A DNA stretch of 64,000 nucleotides from Sphingobium sp. AP49 (GCF_000281715.2 NZ_CP124576.1:2239501-2303500); one strand, 5' to 3'; shown: positions 45,079 to 54,489, counted from the stretch's first letter. Translations and numbers: made by a program. The notes: generated from the letters alone by a model not told the origin.

Positions 45079-46557
45079 TCAGACGACTCGCTCTGCGAGC
45101 AGCTCGAACTGGTTTTCTACGACGGCATCATCCTGGTCGGTGAGCGTGGTCGGATAATCGCCGGTGAAGCAGGCGTCACAATATTGCGGACGGATGTCCG
45201 CCCGCTTGGCTTCGCCCAATGCCTTGTAAAGGCCATCGATCGAGATGAACGACAGGCTGTCCGCATGGATGAAGTCCTGCATGCCGCCAACGTCCAGGCG
45301 GTGCGCGAGGAGCTTGGTCCGTTCCGGCGTGTCGACGCCGTAGAAGCAGCTATGCTTGGTCGGCGGACTGGCAATGCGCATATGCACTTCTGCTGCACCG
45401 GCTTCGCGCATCATCTGGACGATCTTGAGGCTGGTTGTGCCACGCACGATCGAATCGTCGATGAGCACGATGCGCTTGCCCTGGATCAGGGCACGATTGG
45501 CATTATGCTTGAGCTTCACGCCAAGGTGCCGAACCTTGTCGCCTGGCTGGATGAAGGTGCGCCCGATATAGTGCGACCGGATGATGCCAAGCTCGAAAGG
45601 GATGCCCGACTGCTGGGCATAACCGATTGCCGCAGGTACGCCGCTGTCGGGTACCGGGATTACATAATCGGCGTCGACCGGATTTTCGATCGCCAACTGG
45701 GCGCCGATCGCCTTGCGGACCGAATAGACGCTGGAGCCGTCGACGATCGAGTCGGGACGGCTGAAATAGACATGCTCGAAAATGCAGGGGCGGGGGTGCA
45801 CGTCGCCAAAAGGACGGATCGAGCGTGTGTCGCCGTCATTGGTGACGATCACCAGTTCGCCCGGGTCGATCGAACGGACATAGTCCGCGCCGACGACATC
45901 GAGGGCGACGGTTTCCGATGCGAAAATGGTCGATTCGCCGAGCTTGCCCATCACCAGGGGGCGAATGCCCAACGGATCGCGGCAAGCGATCATGCCTTCG
46001 GGGGTCATCACGATCAGCGAATAGGCGCCTTCGACCTGCTTGAGCGCGTCGATGAACTTGTCGAGCAGTGTTCGATAATTTGAAGTCGCAACCAGATGGA
46101 TGATGACTTCGGTGTCGGAGGTAGACTGGAAGATCGACCCGCGGCGGATCAGTTCACGCCGCAATTTCATCGCGTTGGAGATATTGCCGTTATGGGCCAC
46201 CGCAAAGCCGCCTGAACTCAGCTCCGCATAGAGCGGCTGCACGTTGCGCAGCGACGTCTCACCCGTGGTTGAATAACGGACATGGCCGCATGCCCAACTG
46301 CCAGGCAGAGCGCGAATCACTTCGTCGCGATCGAAATTGCCCGCAACATGGCCCATCGCCCGATGCGTATGGAAATCATGGCCATCCCAGCTGGTGATGC
46401 CGGCGGCCTCCTGGCCGCGATGCTGGAGCGCGTGAAGCCCGAGGGCCACCATGGCGGATGCGGTTTCTGCGCCCGAGACGCCGAAAATGCCGCATTCTTC
46501 GCGCAACTTGTCGTCGTCGAAAGGGTTTGTCGTGATCATGGGTGTGAGCGGGTCCAT
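45079..46557 (-). CDS. purF: Amidophosphoribosyltransferase
   Basis: A 492-residue enzyme catalysing the first committed step of purine synthesis, PRPP plus glutamine to phosphoribosylamine. After a 21-residue propeptide the nucleophile Cys22 lies in EECGIFGVSG. The Ntn glutaminase domain contains GHVRYSTTGETSLRNVQPLY. The phosphoribosyl domain has the PRPP loop VLIDDSIVRGTTSLKIVQMM. Of the in-frame starts, the ATG at 46557 has AGGAA about 6 bases upstream. It is divergent from ccmC. Confidence 0.96.
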   Translation of the reverse strand: MDPLTPMITTNPFDDDKLREECGIFGVSGAETASAMVALGLHALQHRGQEAAGITSWDGHDFHTHRAMGHVAGNFDRDEVIRALPGSWACGHVRYSTTGETSLRNVQPLYAELSSGGFAVAHNGNISNAMKLRRELIRRGSIFQSTSDTEVIIHLVATSNYRTLLDKFIDALKQVEGAYSLIVMTPEGMIACRDPLGIRPLVMGKLGESTIFASETVALDVVGADYVRSIDPGELVIVTNDGDTRSIRPFGDVHPRPCIFEHVYFSRPDSIVDGSSVYSVRKAIGAQLAIENPVDADYVIPVPDSGVPAAIGYAQQSGIPFELGIIRSHYIGRTFIQPGDKVRHLGVKLKHNANRALIQGKRIVLIDDSIVRGTTSLKIVQMMREAGAAEVHMRIASPPTKHSCFYGVDTPERTKLLAHRLDVGGMQDFIHADSLSFISIDGLYKALGEAKRADIRPQYCDACFTGDYPTTLTDQDDAVVENQFELLAERVV

Positions 46558-46737
46558 AGCCGTTCCTGTCGTCCCGAAGGACGTCGTCGGCGCGCATATA
46601 GTGCCTCCCGGTCCGTTTGTCGCCTGCTTGTAACAAAAAACCCTGTCAATCGTGGCAACGCTGGGTTTTCGTGCGTTGCAATGGGCGCAACGGCCCACTG
46701 GCGCTCGCCTCCGGCTATCGCTAAGAAACCTTCACTC

Positions 46738-47460
46738 ATGCACCGTTTTGCCAATCCTGCCCGCTTCCTAAAGATCGCCCGTCCATTGACGGGATGGCTG
46801 TTCTGGCCGGGGCTGCTGTTGCTGCTCGTGGGGGCGTCCTGTGGTTTGTTCGTGACCCCGCCCGACTATCTGCAGGGCGAGACGGTGCGAATCCTTTACA
46901 TCCATGTTCCCGCCGCCTGGCTCGGCATGGCAGGTTGGAGCGGCATCGCCGTGGCTGCGCTGATGCAGTTGGTCTGGCGGCATCCGTTGGCCAGCGTGGC
47001 GGGCCGAGCGATGGCTGCACCCGGTGCGCTCTTCACGGCGATCTGCTTGATGACCGGATCGATCTGGGGGCGCCCGACATGGGGCACCTGGTGGGAGTGG
47101 GACGGCCGCATGACGTCGATGCTGATCCTCTTCTTTCTTTATCTGGGCTATATGGCACTGGCGAATGCCTCCAGCCGGCAGGGTCAGGGCGGGGTCAGCT
47201 CCGTCACGGCAATCTTTGGCCTGGTTGGCGCGATCAACATTCCGATCATCAACCGGTCGGTGGTCTGGTGGAACAGCCTGCACCAGGGGCCGAGCATCAC
47301 CATGCGGGGATCAAGCATCGACGGTTCGATGTTGTGGCCGCTGGGCCTTACCATGTTTGGTTTTACCTTGCTGTTCGTGGCGATAGTGCTGATGCGGATG
47401 CGCGCCATATTGGCGCGGAATAAGATAGAGGCGCGGATGCAGCGCCTCGCGAGAGGATAG
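46738..47460 (+). CDS. ccmC: Heme exporter/chaperone protein CcmC
   Basis: A 240-residue integral membrane protein with six hydrophobic segments. The tryptophan-rich heme-handling motif is WGTWWEWDGRMTS. A second conserved block is NIPIINRSVVWWNSLHQGPS, whose His is a heme-iron ligand in the family. It loads heme onto CcmE in the inner membrane. It is the first gene of the cytochrome c maturation operon. The longer open frame upstream is antisense to purF and is rejected; MHRFANPARFL begins the protein. Confidence 0.93.
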   Translation: MHRFANPARFLKIARPLTGWLFWPGLLLLLVGASCGLFVTPPDYLQGETVRILYIHVPAAWLGMAGWSGIAVAALMQLVWRHPLASVAGRAMAAPGALFTAICLMTGSIWGRPTWGTWWEWDGRMTSMLILFFLYLGYMALANASSRQGQGGVSSVTAIFGLVGAINIPIINRSVVWWNSLHQGPSITMRGSSIDGSMLWPLGLTMFGFTLLFVAIVLMRMRAILARNKIEARMQRLARG

Positions 47461-47466
47461 CAGGGA

Positions 47467-47598
47467 ATGAACCAGTGGGCTTTCGTGATCGCTGCCTATG
47501 CGGTGACGGCGATAGGTACGGTGGCGGTCTGCCTCGCCAGTTGGCGGGCAATGCGTGTCGCTGAGGCGCGGGCCGAGCGGTTGTCTGGTCAGCCATGA
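47467..47598 (+). CDS. ccmD: Heme exporter protein CcmD (small)
   Basis: A 43-residue bitopic protein, MNQWAFVIAAYAVTAIGTVA, followed by a Cys-containing hydrophobic stretch and a charged C-terminus ERLSGQP. It fits CcmD, which sits with CcmC and helps release holo-CcmE from CcmC. The ATG begins 6 bases after the ccmC stop, with AGGGA just before it. It overlaps the ccmE start by 4 bases (ATGA). It is too short for routine gene callers. Confidence 0.85.
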   Translation: MNQWAFVIAAYAVTAIGTVAVCLASWRAMRVAEARAERLSGQP

Positions 47599-48041
47599 AG
47601 GCGAAGCATCAGCGGCTGATCCTGGTGCTGGTTGCGCTAGTCGGCTTGGTGGGGGCAGGCCTGCTCGCTGCGGCTGCGTTGAAGGATGAAGCGGCCTATT
47701 TCTATGCGCCGAGCGACGTCAAGAGCAGGGGCGTGGACACTGGCAAGGCGATTCGCCTGGGGGGCATGGTCGTCAAGGGCAGTTTGAAACATGCCGCCGA
47801 TGGCGTCACGATGCGTTTCGATGTGACCGATGGCAAAGCGACGGTGCCCGCGCGTTTCACGGGCATCGCACCTGACCTGTTCAAGGAAGGCAGCGGCGTC
47901 GTGGCCGAGGGAGCGTTCGATTCTGAAGGCGTTTTCGTCGCCACCAACCTTCTGGCCAAGCATGATGAGCGCTACATGCCACGCGAACTGGATGGCATGA
48001 CCTATAATGAAACCACGCACGAGATGAAGGCAACGCCATGA
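47595..48041 (+). CDS. ccmE: Cytochrome c-type biogenesis protein CcmE
   Basis: A 148-residue membrane-tethered heme chaperone. An N-terminal anchor (LILVLVALVGLVGAGLLAAA) is followed by an OB-fold. His123 in LLAKHDERYMP is the covalent heme-binding residue and the downstream Tyr is the axial ligand. It passes heme from CcmC to the CcmF/CcmH ligase. The gene overlaps ccmD by 4 bases. It is shorter than most relatives by little. Confidence 0.95.
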   Translation: MKAKHQRLILVLVALVGLVGAGLLAAAALKDEAAYFYAPSDVKSRGVDTGKAIRLGGMVVKGSLKHAADGVTMRFDVTDGKATVPARFTGIAPDLFKEGSGVVAEGAFDSEGVFVATNLLAKHDERYMPRELDGMTYNETTHEMKATP

Positions 48042-48072
48042 CCGGCATGCGCGATGATGGAGCCCTGGTCGG

Positions 48073-49998
48073 ATGATTGCCGAAGCCGGGTTGGCCGCCT
48101 TGTGGTTCGCGGCTGCGCTGGCGTTGCTCCAGCTGTTTCTCGTTGGTGTCGGATCGGCGGGCGGCAAGAGCGAATTGCTTGATGCCGTGAGGCCCGTTGC
48201 GGTGGGGCAGGGCCTGCTGGCGAGTCTCGCCTTCGTCCTGCTGGTGACATTGTTCCTGCGGTCGGACATGTCCGTGCTGCTGGTCGCCAGCAACAGCCAT
48301 TCCATGAAGCCCTGGCTCTACAAATTTGCGGGCACCTGGGGCAATCATGAAGGATCGATGCTGTTGTGGGTGACGGTGATGGGCGTCGCCGGCGCGGCGG
48401 TGGCGCTATTCGAGCGTGCGTTGCGGCGTGACGCGCATATGGCGACGCTCGGCGCCCAGGCGGCGATCAGCCTCGGATTTTACGCCTTCCTGCTTTTTTC
48501 CTCGAACCCGTTTGCACGGATTGCATCGCCGCCGACCGACGGGCAGGGGCTCAACCCTCTGTTGCAGGACCCGGGCCTCGCCTTCCATCCGCCGACGCTC
48601 TATCTTGGCTATGTCGGATTGTCGGTGGCCTTCTCCTTTGCCGTGGGGGCGCTGCTGACGCGCCAGGTCGATGCGGCCTTCGCGCGCGCCATGCGCCCTT
48701 GGGTTCTGGGCGCGTGGGTGCTGCTGACGTTGGGTATCACGGCTGGCAGCTATTGGGCCTATTATGAATTGGGCTGGGGCGGCTGGTGGTTTTGGGACCC
48801 GGTCGAAAATGCGTCGCTGATGCCATGGCTGGCGGCGACTGCGTTGCTGCACAGCGTGACCGTGCTCGCGACACGTGATGCGTTGCGCGCCTGGACGGTC
48901 ATGCTGGCGGTCATCGCCTTCTCTATGTCGATGGTCGGAACCTTTCTGGTGCGGTCGGGCATCCTGACCAGCGTTCACGCATTTGCGGTCGACCCGGAAC
49001 GGGGCAGCTTCATCCTGGGATTGCTGGCACTTTACATCGGCGGTGCGCTGGCGCTGTTCGGATGGCGGATCGGCACCGTGCGCGAAGGCGCACCGTTCGA
49101 GCTGGTTAGCCGGGAAACGATGCTGGTGGTCAACAACCTCCTGTTGTCGGTCATTCTTGGGCTTGTGTTGATAGGGACGCTCTATCCCCTGATGACGGAG
49201 GCGTTTGGCCACAAAGTATCCGTCGGGGCGCCCTATTTCGACCGGATAGCCGGCCCGATCGCGCTGCTGTTGCTGATCGCCATGGCGGCCGGCCCCTTGA
49301 CCCGCTGGCGACGCGACCAGGCAAGGGTCGTGGCCCAGCGGATGCTTGTCCCCGCCATTGTCGCCGCGATCGTGGCGGCGCTGCTGGGGGCGCTGGCGTG
49401 GGGGCGCATCGGCCTGCTGCCCTATTTCGGCCTCGTCATTGCATTGGCTGTTGGCTTTGGATCGCTTGCGCCGTTGTGGAAGCGCAAGCTTCGGCGGACG
49501 CCGCTCTTCACCTATGGGATGGTGATCGCCCACCTGGGCTGCGCGGTCAGTGTGGCAGGCATGGCATGCGATTCGGCCTTCACGGTAGAGAAGCTGGTCG
49601 CGGTGCGTCCCGGCGATCGGATCGAGACGGCAGGTTGGACCCTGTATTTCCAACGAATCATGCCGATCGCCGGCGATAATTGGACTGCGTTGCAGGCTGA
49701 TATCGCGGTCAACCGGGGCGGCGATGCCGTTATGATCCATCCACAATCCCGTTTCTTTACCGCGCCGCCAACGTCGACGACAGAAGCTGCCTTGCTAACC
49801 CGCTGGAATGGCCAGCTCTATGTTGTGCTGGGGCAGGAGGCGGATGATGGCCGATGGCAGATGCGGATTTGGTGGAAGCCGTTCGTGACGCTCATTTGGC
49901 TGGGTGGTGCGTTGATTGCCCTGGGTGGCCTCCTGTCGCTGATCGGGCACGAACGGCGGGGATGGCTGCATAGATGGCGTGCGAGGTCGGCGGCATGA
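48073..49998 (+). CDS. ccmF: Heme lyase CcmF/NrfE family subunit
   Basis: A 641-residue inner-membrane protein with about 13-15 hydrophobic segments that attaches heme to apocytochrome c. The WWD motif is WWFWDPVENASLMPWLAATA. Further conserved segments are GLNPLLQDPGLAFHPPTLYL and GGALALFGWRIG. It starts 31 bases after ccmE. Its stop overlaps the ccmG start by 4 bases. Confidence 0.95.
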   Translation: MIAEAGLAALWFAAALALLQLFLVGVGSAGGKSELLDAVRPVAVGQGLLASLAFVLLVTLFLRSDMSVLLVASNSHSMKPWLYKFAGTWGNHEGSMLLWVTVMGVAGAAVALFERALRRDAHMATLGAQAAISLGFYAFLLFSSNPFARIASPPTDGQGLNPLLQDPGLAFHPPTLYLGYVGLSVAFSFAVGALLTRQVDAAFARAMRPWVLGAWVLLTLGITAGSYWAYYELGWGGWWFWDPVENASLMPWLAATALLHSVTVLATRDALRAWTVMLAVIAFSMSMVGTFLVRSGILTSVHAFAVDPERGSFILGLLALYIGGALALFGWRIGTVREGAPFELVSRETMLVVNNLLLSVILGLVLIGTLYPLMTEAFGHKVSVGAPYFDRIAGPIALLLLIAMAAGPLTRWRRDQARVVAQRMLVPAIVAAIVAALLGALAWGRIGLLPYFGLVIALAVGFGSLAPLWKRKLRRTPLFTYGMVIAHLGCAVSVAGMACDSAFTVEKLVAVRPGDRIETAGWTLYFQRIMPIAGDNWTALQADIAVNRGGDAVMIHPQSRFFTAPPTSTTEAALLTRWNGQLYVVLGQEADDGRWQMRIWWKPFVTLIWLGGALIALGGLLSLIGHERRGWLHRWRARSAA

Positions 49999-50522
49999 GG
50001 AAATGGCTCATCTGGCTGCCGCTGTTCCTGTTTCTTGGCTTTTTCGGATTGTTCGCCAGCGGACTGTTCAAGCCCGATGATCGCGTCATCGCTTCCAAGC
50101 TGATCGGTCAATCGCTTCCTGCCTTCACATTGCCGGCGGCGGCGAGTGATCGACCGGCGCTGGCGAGCGCCCAACTTGCGACTGGCGCCCCCCGTCTGCT
50201 CAACATCTTTGCCAGCTGGTGCGTGCCCTGTGCCGCCGAAGCACCGCAATTGATGGCATTGAAGAACGCTGGCGTCGAAATCGACGCCATCGCGATCCGG
50301 GATGCGCGCCCCGACGTCGACGCATTCCTCGCACGCAACGGCAACCCCTATAGCCGCATCGGCCTAGATGCACGCAGCGGCGTGCAGATAGCGCTCGGTT
50401 CATCCGGCGTGCCGGAAACCTTTGTGATCGATGGCCGCGGGCGGATAGCCTATCAGCATATCGGCGACATTCGCTCGGACGATGTGCCAATGCTGCTGCA
50501 TCGCCTGAAGGAGGCGCAATGA
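49995..50522 (+). CDS. ccmG: Thiol:disulfide interchange protein CcmG (DsbE)
   Basis: A 175-residue thioredoxin-fold protein with an N-terminal anchor (WLIWLPLFLFLGFFGLFASG). The active site is WCVPC, Cys76 and Cys79, in LNIFASWCVPCAAEAPQL. Cis-Pro appears in SSGVPETFVIDG. It reduces the apocytochrome CXXCH cysteines. Start MRKWLI overlaps the ccmF stop by 4 bases; a start 21 bases upstream inside ccmF is less likely. Confidence 0.94.
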   Translation: MRKWLIWLPLFLFLGFFGLFASGLFKPDDRVIASKLIGQSLPAFTLPAAASDRPALASAQLATGAPRLLNIFASWCVPCAAEAPQLMALKNAGVEIDAIAIRDARPDVDAFLARNGNPYSRIGLDARSGVQIALGSSGVPETFVIDGRGRIAYQHIGDIRSDDVPMLLHRLKEAQ

Positions 50523-50929
50523 GGCTGTACCTCTCTTTTCTTCTGCTGTTGCTCGCCGGACCTGTCCATTCACAGACCGCGCTGCCACCCGCGCCCTATG
50601 CGGATCGGCAGTTGGATGACCCGGCACTGGAGCGCAAGGCGAAGGCGCTGATGGAAACAATCCGTTGTCTCACCTGCCAGAGCCAATCGATCGCAGATTC
50701 CAACGCCAGTATGGCCGGGGACATGCGCTCACAGATACGCGAGCGGATCATGGCAGGCGAGGAGCCTGAACATATCCGTACCTGGCTTATCCAGCGCTAT
50801 GGCGACTGGGTCAGTTATGCGCCGACGGCGGCGCCGATATTGTGGCCGCTATGGGCGGCGCCGATAGCGCTGCTGGGCATGGGCCTGCTGCTGCTGCGGG
50901 GCCGGATCAAGCGGCGGAGGCGGTCATGA
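50519..50929 (+). CDS. ccmH: Cytochrome c-type biogenesis protein CcmH
   Basis: A 136-residue periplasmic protein with a signal peptide (LYLSFLLLLLAGPVHSQ) and one C-terminal membrane helix. The redox pair Cys50/Cys53 lies in RCLTCQSQSIADSNA, the CcmH/CycL signature LRCxxCQ. It receives reducing power from CcmG and presents apocytochrome cysteines to the heme lyase. Overlaps with ccmG and ccmI by 4 bases at each end. Confidence 0.95.
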   Translation: MRLYLSFLLLLLAGPVHSQTALPPAPYADRQLDDPALERKAKALMETIRCLTCQSQSIADSNASMAGDMRSQIRERIMAGEEPEHIRTWLIQRYGDWVSYAPTAAPILWPLWAAPIALLGMGLLLLRGRIKRRRRS

Positions 50930-51567
50930 GCGGCTGGATCATTGCTTTTGGCATCGGAGCCTTAGCCTTTCTGCTCCTGCTGTTTGTGGGGCGGATGCCA
51001 CGGTCCGCGCGTGAAATTGTCGCTGCGGCACTGTTGCTTGGCTTGGCGGGTTATGCTTGGCAGGGCCATCCAGGATTGCCCGGTGCTCCACGCAAGCTTG
51101 CGGATGGCGGGGCAGTACAGTTTGACGAGAAACTTGCCGAGCAACGACGCGGTCTGGCCGAACGCTATGGCCCCGCAGGCCAGTGGCTCATCATGTCCGA
51201 TTCCTATGGTCGCAGGGGGCTGACGAAAGAGGCGGCCAATATCCTGCTGTCCGGCCTGAAGCAGACACCCGATGATCCCAATCTCTGGCTCGGCCTTGGC
51301 AATGCACTGGTCGCGCATGCCGATGGGGTCGTGTCGCCATCGGCCGATTACGCCTATCGTCAGGCATTGCGCCTTGATCCGGCAGGGCCGGCGCCGCGCT
51401 ATTTCTATGGCCTGGCGCTCGCGCGCGCAGGCCAGTTGCAGGCCGCACGCGATCTTTGGCTACCGCTGGCGCGCAGTGCACCGGCAGGGAGCCAGGTCAA
51501 GGCGGAACTGGAAGCGAACATCGGACGTATCGATGCCATGCTGGCGGCGGGTGGCCCTGCGCAATGA
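50926..51567 (+). CDS. ccmI: CcmI-like TPR protein
   Basis: A 213-residue protein with two N-terminal membrane helices (IIAFGIGALAFLLLLFVG and VAAALLLGLAGYAWQG) and a C-terminal TPR region from about residue 95: AANILLSGLKQTPDDPNLWL, LRLDPAGPAPRYFYGLALAR, with repeats of the alanine/leucine TPR pattern. CcmI binds the apocytochrome C-terminus for delivery to CcmFH. It is shorter than E. coli-type CcmH C-terminal region, as in other alphaproteobacteria. It ends the ccm operon. Confidence 0.82.
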   Translation: MSGWIIAFGIGALAFLLLLFVGRMPRSAREIVAAALLLGLAGYAWQGHPGLPGAPRKLADGGAVQFDEKLAEQRRGLAERYGPAGQWLIMSDSYGRRGLTKEAANILLSGLKQTPDDPNLWLGLGNALVAHADGVVSPSADYAYRQALRLDPAGPAPRYFYGLALARAGQLQAARDLWLPLARSAPAGSQVKAELEANIGRIDAMLAAGGPAQ

Positions 51568-51669
51568 TGCGCTGCAGCACCCGCATTGCGTGGACTCCAC
51601 ACCCATGGTAGGGCGCGGCGGTTTGCGGGACTTAACGTTCTAATGAGGATCACCCTGCAGGGTCGCGAC

Positions 51670-51705
51670 ATGGCAATGATCATTGACCGTTTCCTTCATG
51701 ACTGA
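51670..51705 (+). other. Short upstream ORF overlapping the kup start
   Basis: An 11-codon frame ([11 protein letters not shown]) with AGGG 7 bases before its ATG ends 8 bases into kup, in a different frame. kup itself lacks a Shine-Dalgarno sequence at its ATG. Ribosomes ending the short frame could restart at kup (translational coupling). It may equally be chance. Confidence 0.3.
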
Positions 51706-53626
51706 CGAAGCCGCAGCCCGATCCACGGCGCTGGACGGCGATGAGCAGCATGAGCACGGCCATGCGCGCCAGAAAGCCACGCTGAAGCTGGTTGTGGGCG
51801 CCATCGGCATCGTCTTCGGTGATATCGGCACCAGCCCGCTTTACGCATTCCGCGAGACCTTTGCGGGCCACCACCATCTGGATCTGGACCCCGACCATAT
51901 CCTGGGCGTCATCAGCCTGATGTTCTGGTCGATGATGCTGGTGGTGACGCTGAAATATGTCAGCATCATCATGCGTGCGGACAATAAGGGCGAAGGCGGT
52001 AGCCTTGCCCTGCTGGCGCTGATCAATGGGCAGACGAAGACGCAGCGCTGGTCGCGCGGCATCGTCCTGCTGGGCGTTTTTGCGACCGCCCTCTTCTATG
52101 GCGACTCGATGATCACGCCAGCGGTGTCGGTGCTATCGGCGGTCGAAGGCCTGGCGGTCTATAATGCAAATCTCGCACCGGCGATCCTGCCCGTCGCGGT
52201 ACTCATCCTGCTGGGGCTGTTCTGGATCCAGGGGCTGGGCACGAACAAGGTCGCGACGCTGTTCGGTCCGATCATGTTGCTTTATTTCGTGACCATCGCG
52301 ACGCTTGGCATTCTGAGCATCATCAAGACGCCGGGCATCCTCTATGCCTTCAATCCCTATTGGGCGGTCATGTTCTTCGTCACAGACCCATTGCCAGCCT
52401 TCCTGGCGCTGGGATCGGTCGTACTGGCGGTGACGGGAGCCGAGGCGCTGTACGCGGACATGGGCCATTTCGGTCGCAGTCCGATCCGCGTGTCCTGGCT
52501 GGTCTTCGTCCTCCCCGCGCTGATGCTCAACTATATGGGGCAGGGTGCCCTGTTGTTCCGCGAAGGCGCCGCTGCGCTGCACAGCCCCTTCTACAACCTC
52601 GCGCCGCAATGGATGCAGTTGCCCTTGATCGGTCTTGCAACGCTGGCGGCGATCATTGCGTCGCAGGCGGTGATATCCGGGGCCTTCTCGGTCACGCAGC
52701 AGGCGATCCAGCTGGGGTTCATGCCGCGTCTTCGGATCGAACATACCAGCGCGTCGACGGCCGGGCAGATCTACATTCCCCTCATCAATTGGGGTCTGAT
52801 GATCATGGTCATCCTGCTGGTACTGGTGTTCCAGACATCGTCCAACCTGACCGCCGCATACGGCATTGCGGTGACCGGCGCGATGTTCATCGACAATGTG
52901 CTGCTTACCGTCGTCCTCTATCGGCTTTGGCACTGGAAATGGTATTTTGCCGCGCCGCTGCTTCTGGTCTTCTATGTCGTGGATGGGGCCTATCTGGCGG
53001 CGAACCTGACCAAGGTGCCCGATGGCGGTTGGTTCCCCTTGCTGATCGGCTTCATCATCTTCACCCTGCTGACCACCTGGTCGCGGGGCCGCCGCCTGGT
53101 GCAGGATCGGTTGCGCGAAGCGGCGATGCCCATTCCCGTCTTTGTCGCATCGGCCGCCAACAGCGCGGTGCGGGTACCCGGCACCGCCGTCTTCATGACG
53201 TCGACGCCCGATGGGGTGCCCCATGCACTGTTGCACAACCTGAAGCACAACAAGGTGCTGCACGAGCGGGTCATCCTGCTGACGGTCAAGATCAAGGACG
53301 TGCCGGTGGTCGAGGATGACGGCCGCTGCAAGCTGGAGGATCTTGGCCGGGGGTTCTTCCGCCTTGTCCTGCAATATGGCTTCATGCAGGAGCCGGACGT
53401 TCCCGCCGCGCTCAAGAATGTCACAGGCTGTGGGCAGGCCTTCAAGATGATGGATACGAGCTTCTTCCTCGCGCGCCAGACCTTGTTGCCCTCGGCCAAG
53501 CCGGGGATGCCGTTGTGGCGGGAAAAAATCTTCGCCTGGATGCTGCGCAACGCGGAAAGCGCGATGGAATTTTTCCGTCTACCGACAAATCGTGTGGTCG
53601 AACTGGGTAGCCAAGTCGAGATCTGA
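51698..53626 (+). CDS. kup: Low-affinity potassium transport system protein Kup
   Basis: A 642-residue KUP/HAK-family K+:H+ symporter. About 12 membrane segments begin after a cytoplasmic N-terminus, with [20 protein letters not shown] as the family signature and [19 protein letters not shown] following. The C-terminal ~170 residues (from [20 protein letters not shown]) form the cytoplasmic domain. Of the two possible starts, the ATG at 51698 is preferred over a TTG at 51683. The gene is convergent with hsp20, separated by a terminator. Confidence 0.95.
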   Translation: MTDEAAARSTALDGDEQHEHGHARQKATLKLVVGAIGIVFGDIGTSPLYAFRETFAGHHHLDLDPDHILGVISLMFWSMMLVVTLKYVSIIMRADNKGEGGSLALLALINGQTKTQRWSRGIVLLGVFATALFYGDSMITPAVSVLSAVEGLAVYNANLAPAILPVAVLILLGLFWIQGLGTNKVATLFGPIMLLYFVTIATLGILSIIKTPGILYAFNPYWAVMFFVTDPLPAFLALGSVVLAVTGAEALYADMGHFGRSPIRVSWLVFVLPALMLNYMGQGALLFREGAAALHSPFYNLAPQWMQLPLIGLATLAAIIASQAVISGAFSVTQQAIQLGFMPRLRIEHTSASTAGQIYIPLINWGLMIMVILLVLVFQTSSNLTAAYGIAVTGAMFIDNVLLTVVLYRLWHWKWYFAAPLLLVFYVVDGAYLAANLTKVPDGGWFPLLIGFIIFTLLTTWSRGRRLVQDRLREAAMPIPVFVASAANSAVRVPGTAVFMTSTPDGVPHALLHNLKHNKVLHERVILLTVKIKDVPVVEDDGRCKLEDLGRGFFRLVLQYGFMQEPDVPAALKNVTGCGQAFKMMDTSFFLARQTLLPSAKPGMPLWREKIFAWMLRNAESAMEFFRLPTNRVVELGSQVEI

Positions 53627-53704
53627 CTGGGAAGATCATTTCATATATCAAAGTTCACACCGTTCAGAGCGGAACGATGGGCTGTGATTGTTTCCAAATG
53701 AGCA

Positions 53705-53736
53705 TAAAAAAGGGCGCGGCCCAATGGCCACGCCCT
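53705..53736 (-). terminator. Intrinsic terminator of hsp20
   Basis: On the minus strand, gggcg-t-ggcc pairs with ggcc-g-cgccc (one mismatch, loop att-g) and is followed by a run of six T residues. It starts about 20 bases after the hsp20 stop. The stem also separates kup from hsp20 on the other strand. Confidence 0.85.
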
Positions 53737-53756
53737 CGTTCAACTGCGCGGCAAGA

Positions 53757-54227
53757 TTAGGCGGCGTCGCGATCCGCGTTGATGTCGACCAATTGGCCGC
53801 CGTTGACGGCGATCTTCTTGGGCTTCATCGCTTCGGGTATTTCGCGCACCAGCTCAATCACCAGCAGGCCGTCGGCCAGGTCCGCCTTTTCGACGCGGAC
53901 GAAATCGGCCAGCTCGAAACGGCGCTCGAAGCTGCGGTTGGCAATGCCGACATGCAGGAACTTGGTCCGATCGGCGGCGGTGGATTCCTCCTTGCGGCCG
54001 ACCACCTGGAGCAGGTTCTGCTGGGCGGTGATGTCGATTTCATCGGGACGGAAGCCCGCGACGGCCAAGGTCACGCGATAGCGGTCGTCGGATAGGCGCT
54101 CGATGTTGAAGGGAGGGTAATTGTCCCCCTGTTGCAGGCGTGCATTATTTTCGATCAGGTCGAACAGACGATCGAAACCAACGGTCGAGCGGCGATAGGG
54201 GGTCAGGTCGAAACCTCGCATGGTCAT
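53757..54227 (-). CDS. Hsp20/alpha-crystallin family small heat-shock protein
   Basis: A 156-residue chaperone that holds unfolding proteins. The alpha-crystallin domain spans about residues 38-130, with RVTLAVAGFRPDEIDITAQQ and LADGLLVIELVREIPEAMKP, the latter carrying the C-terminal IxI-like extension KKIAVNG. MTMRGFDLTPY is the N-terminus typical of alphaproteobacterial IbpA-like proteins. The start at 54227 is set by a GGAG 3 bases upstream within the ROSE-like leader. Divergent lolC lies 580 bases away. Confidence 0.92.
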   Translation of the reverse strand: MTMRGFDLTPYRRSTVGFDRLFDLIENNARLQQGDNYPPFNIERLSDDRYRVTLAVAGFRPDEIDITAQQNLLQVVGRKEESTAADRTKFLHVGIANRSFERRFELADFVRVEKADLADGLLVIELVREIPEAMKPKKIAVNGGQLVDINADRDAA

Positions 54228-54300
54228 AATCTCCAAAAGAGCAAAATGATCGCGCCGGACCCGATCCGTCGGCATCCGGCAATGGCATTGCCCGGCCCCT
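54228..54300 (-). promoter_or_regulatory. ROSE-like RNA thermometer in the hsp20 leader
   Basis: On the minus strand, TTTTGCTCTTTTGGAG ends 3 bases before the ATG. The TTGCTC element can pair with the Shine-Dalgarno GGAG, as in ROSE elements upstream of alphaproteobacterial hsp20 genes. Further upstream are a gccg/cggc stem at 54254-54273 and the hairpin ccgg(g)caat-gcc-attgccgg (54276-54294). A chain of hairpins ending in one that hides the ribosome site is the ROSE layout. This predicts that hsp20 translation rises with temperature. Confidence 0.6.
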
Positions 54301-54489
54301 GATGGCGACCGGACATGGTTGATATGGTTGGGTTCTTTCGGCTTTCAAGGCCCGACCAAGCAATGGCGCGATCCGCGCGGCGGCTCGTCAAGCCAAGATC
54401 GGCCCAAGATTGTTGGCCAAAGGACAAAATATCGCGAAGCATTCAGAGATACGCAGAAAAGTCTCGCGCACGACATGCCGCAATGACCC

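Noticed and set aside
46565..46640. Perfect TTGACA on the minus strand as a purF promoter
   Set aside because: The hexamer is exact, but no acceptable -10 box lies 16-18 bases downstream; a nearby GCGACA/TATATG pair is equally possible. Left uncalled.
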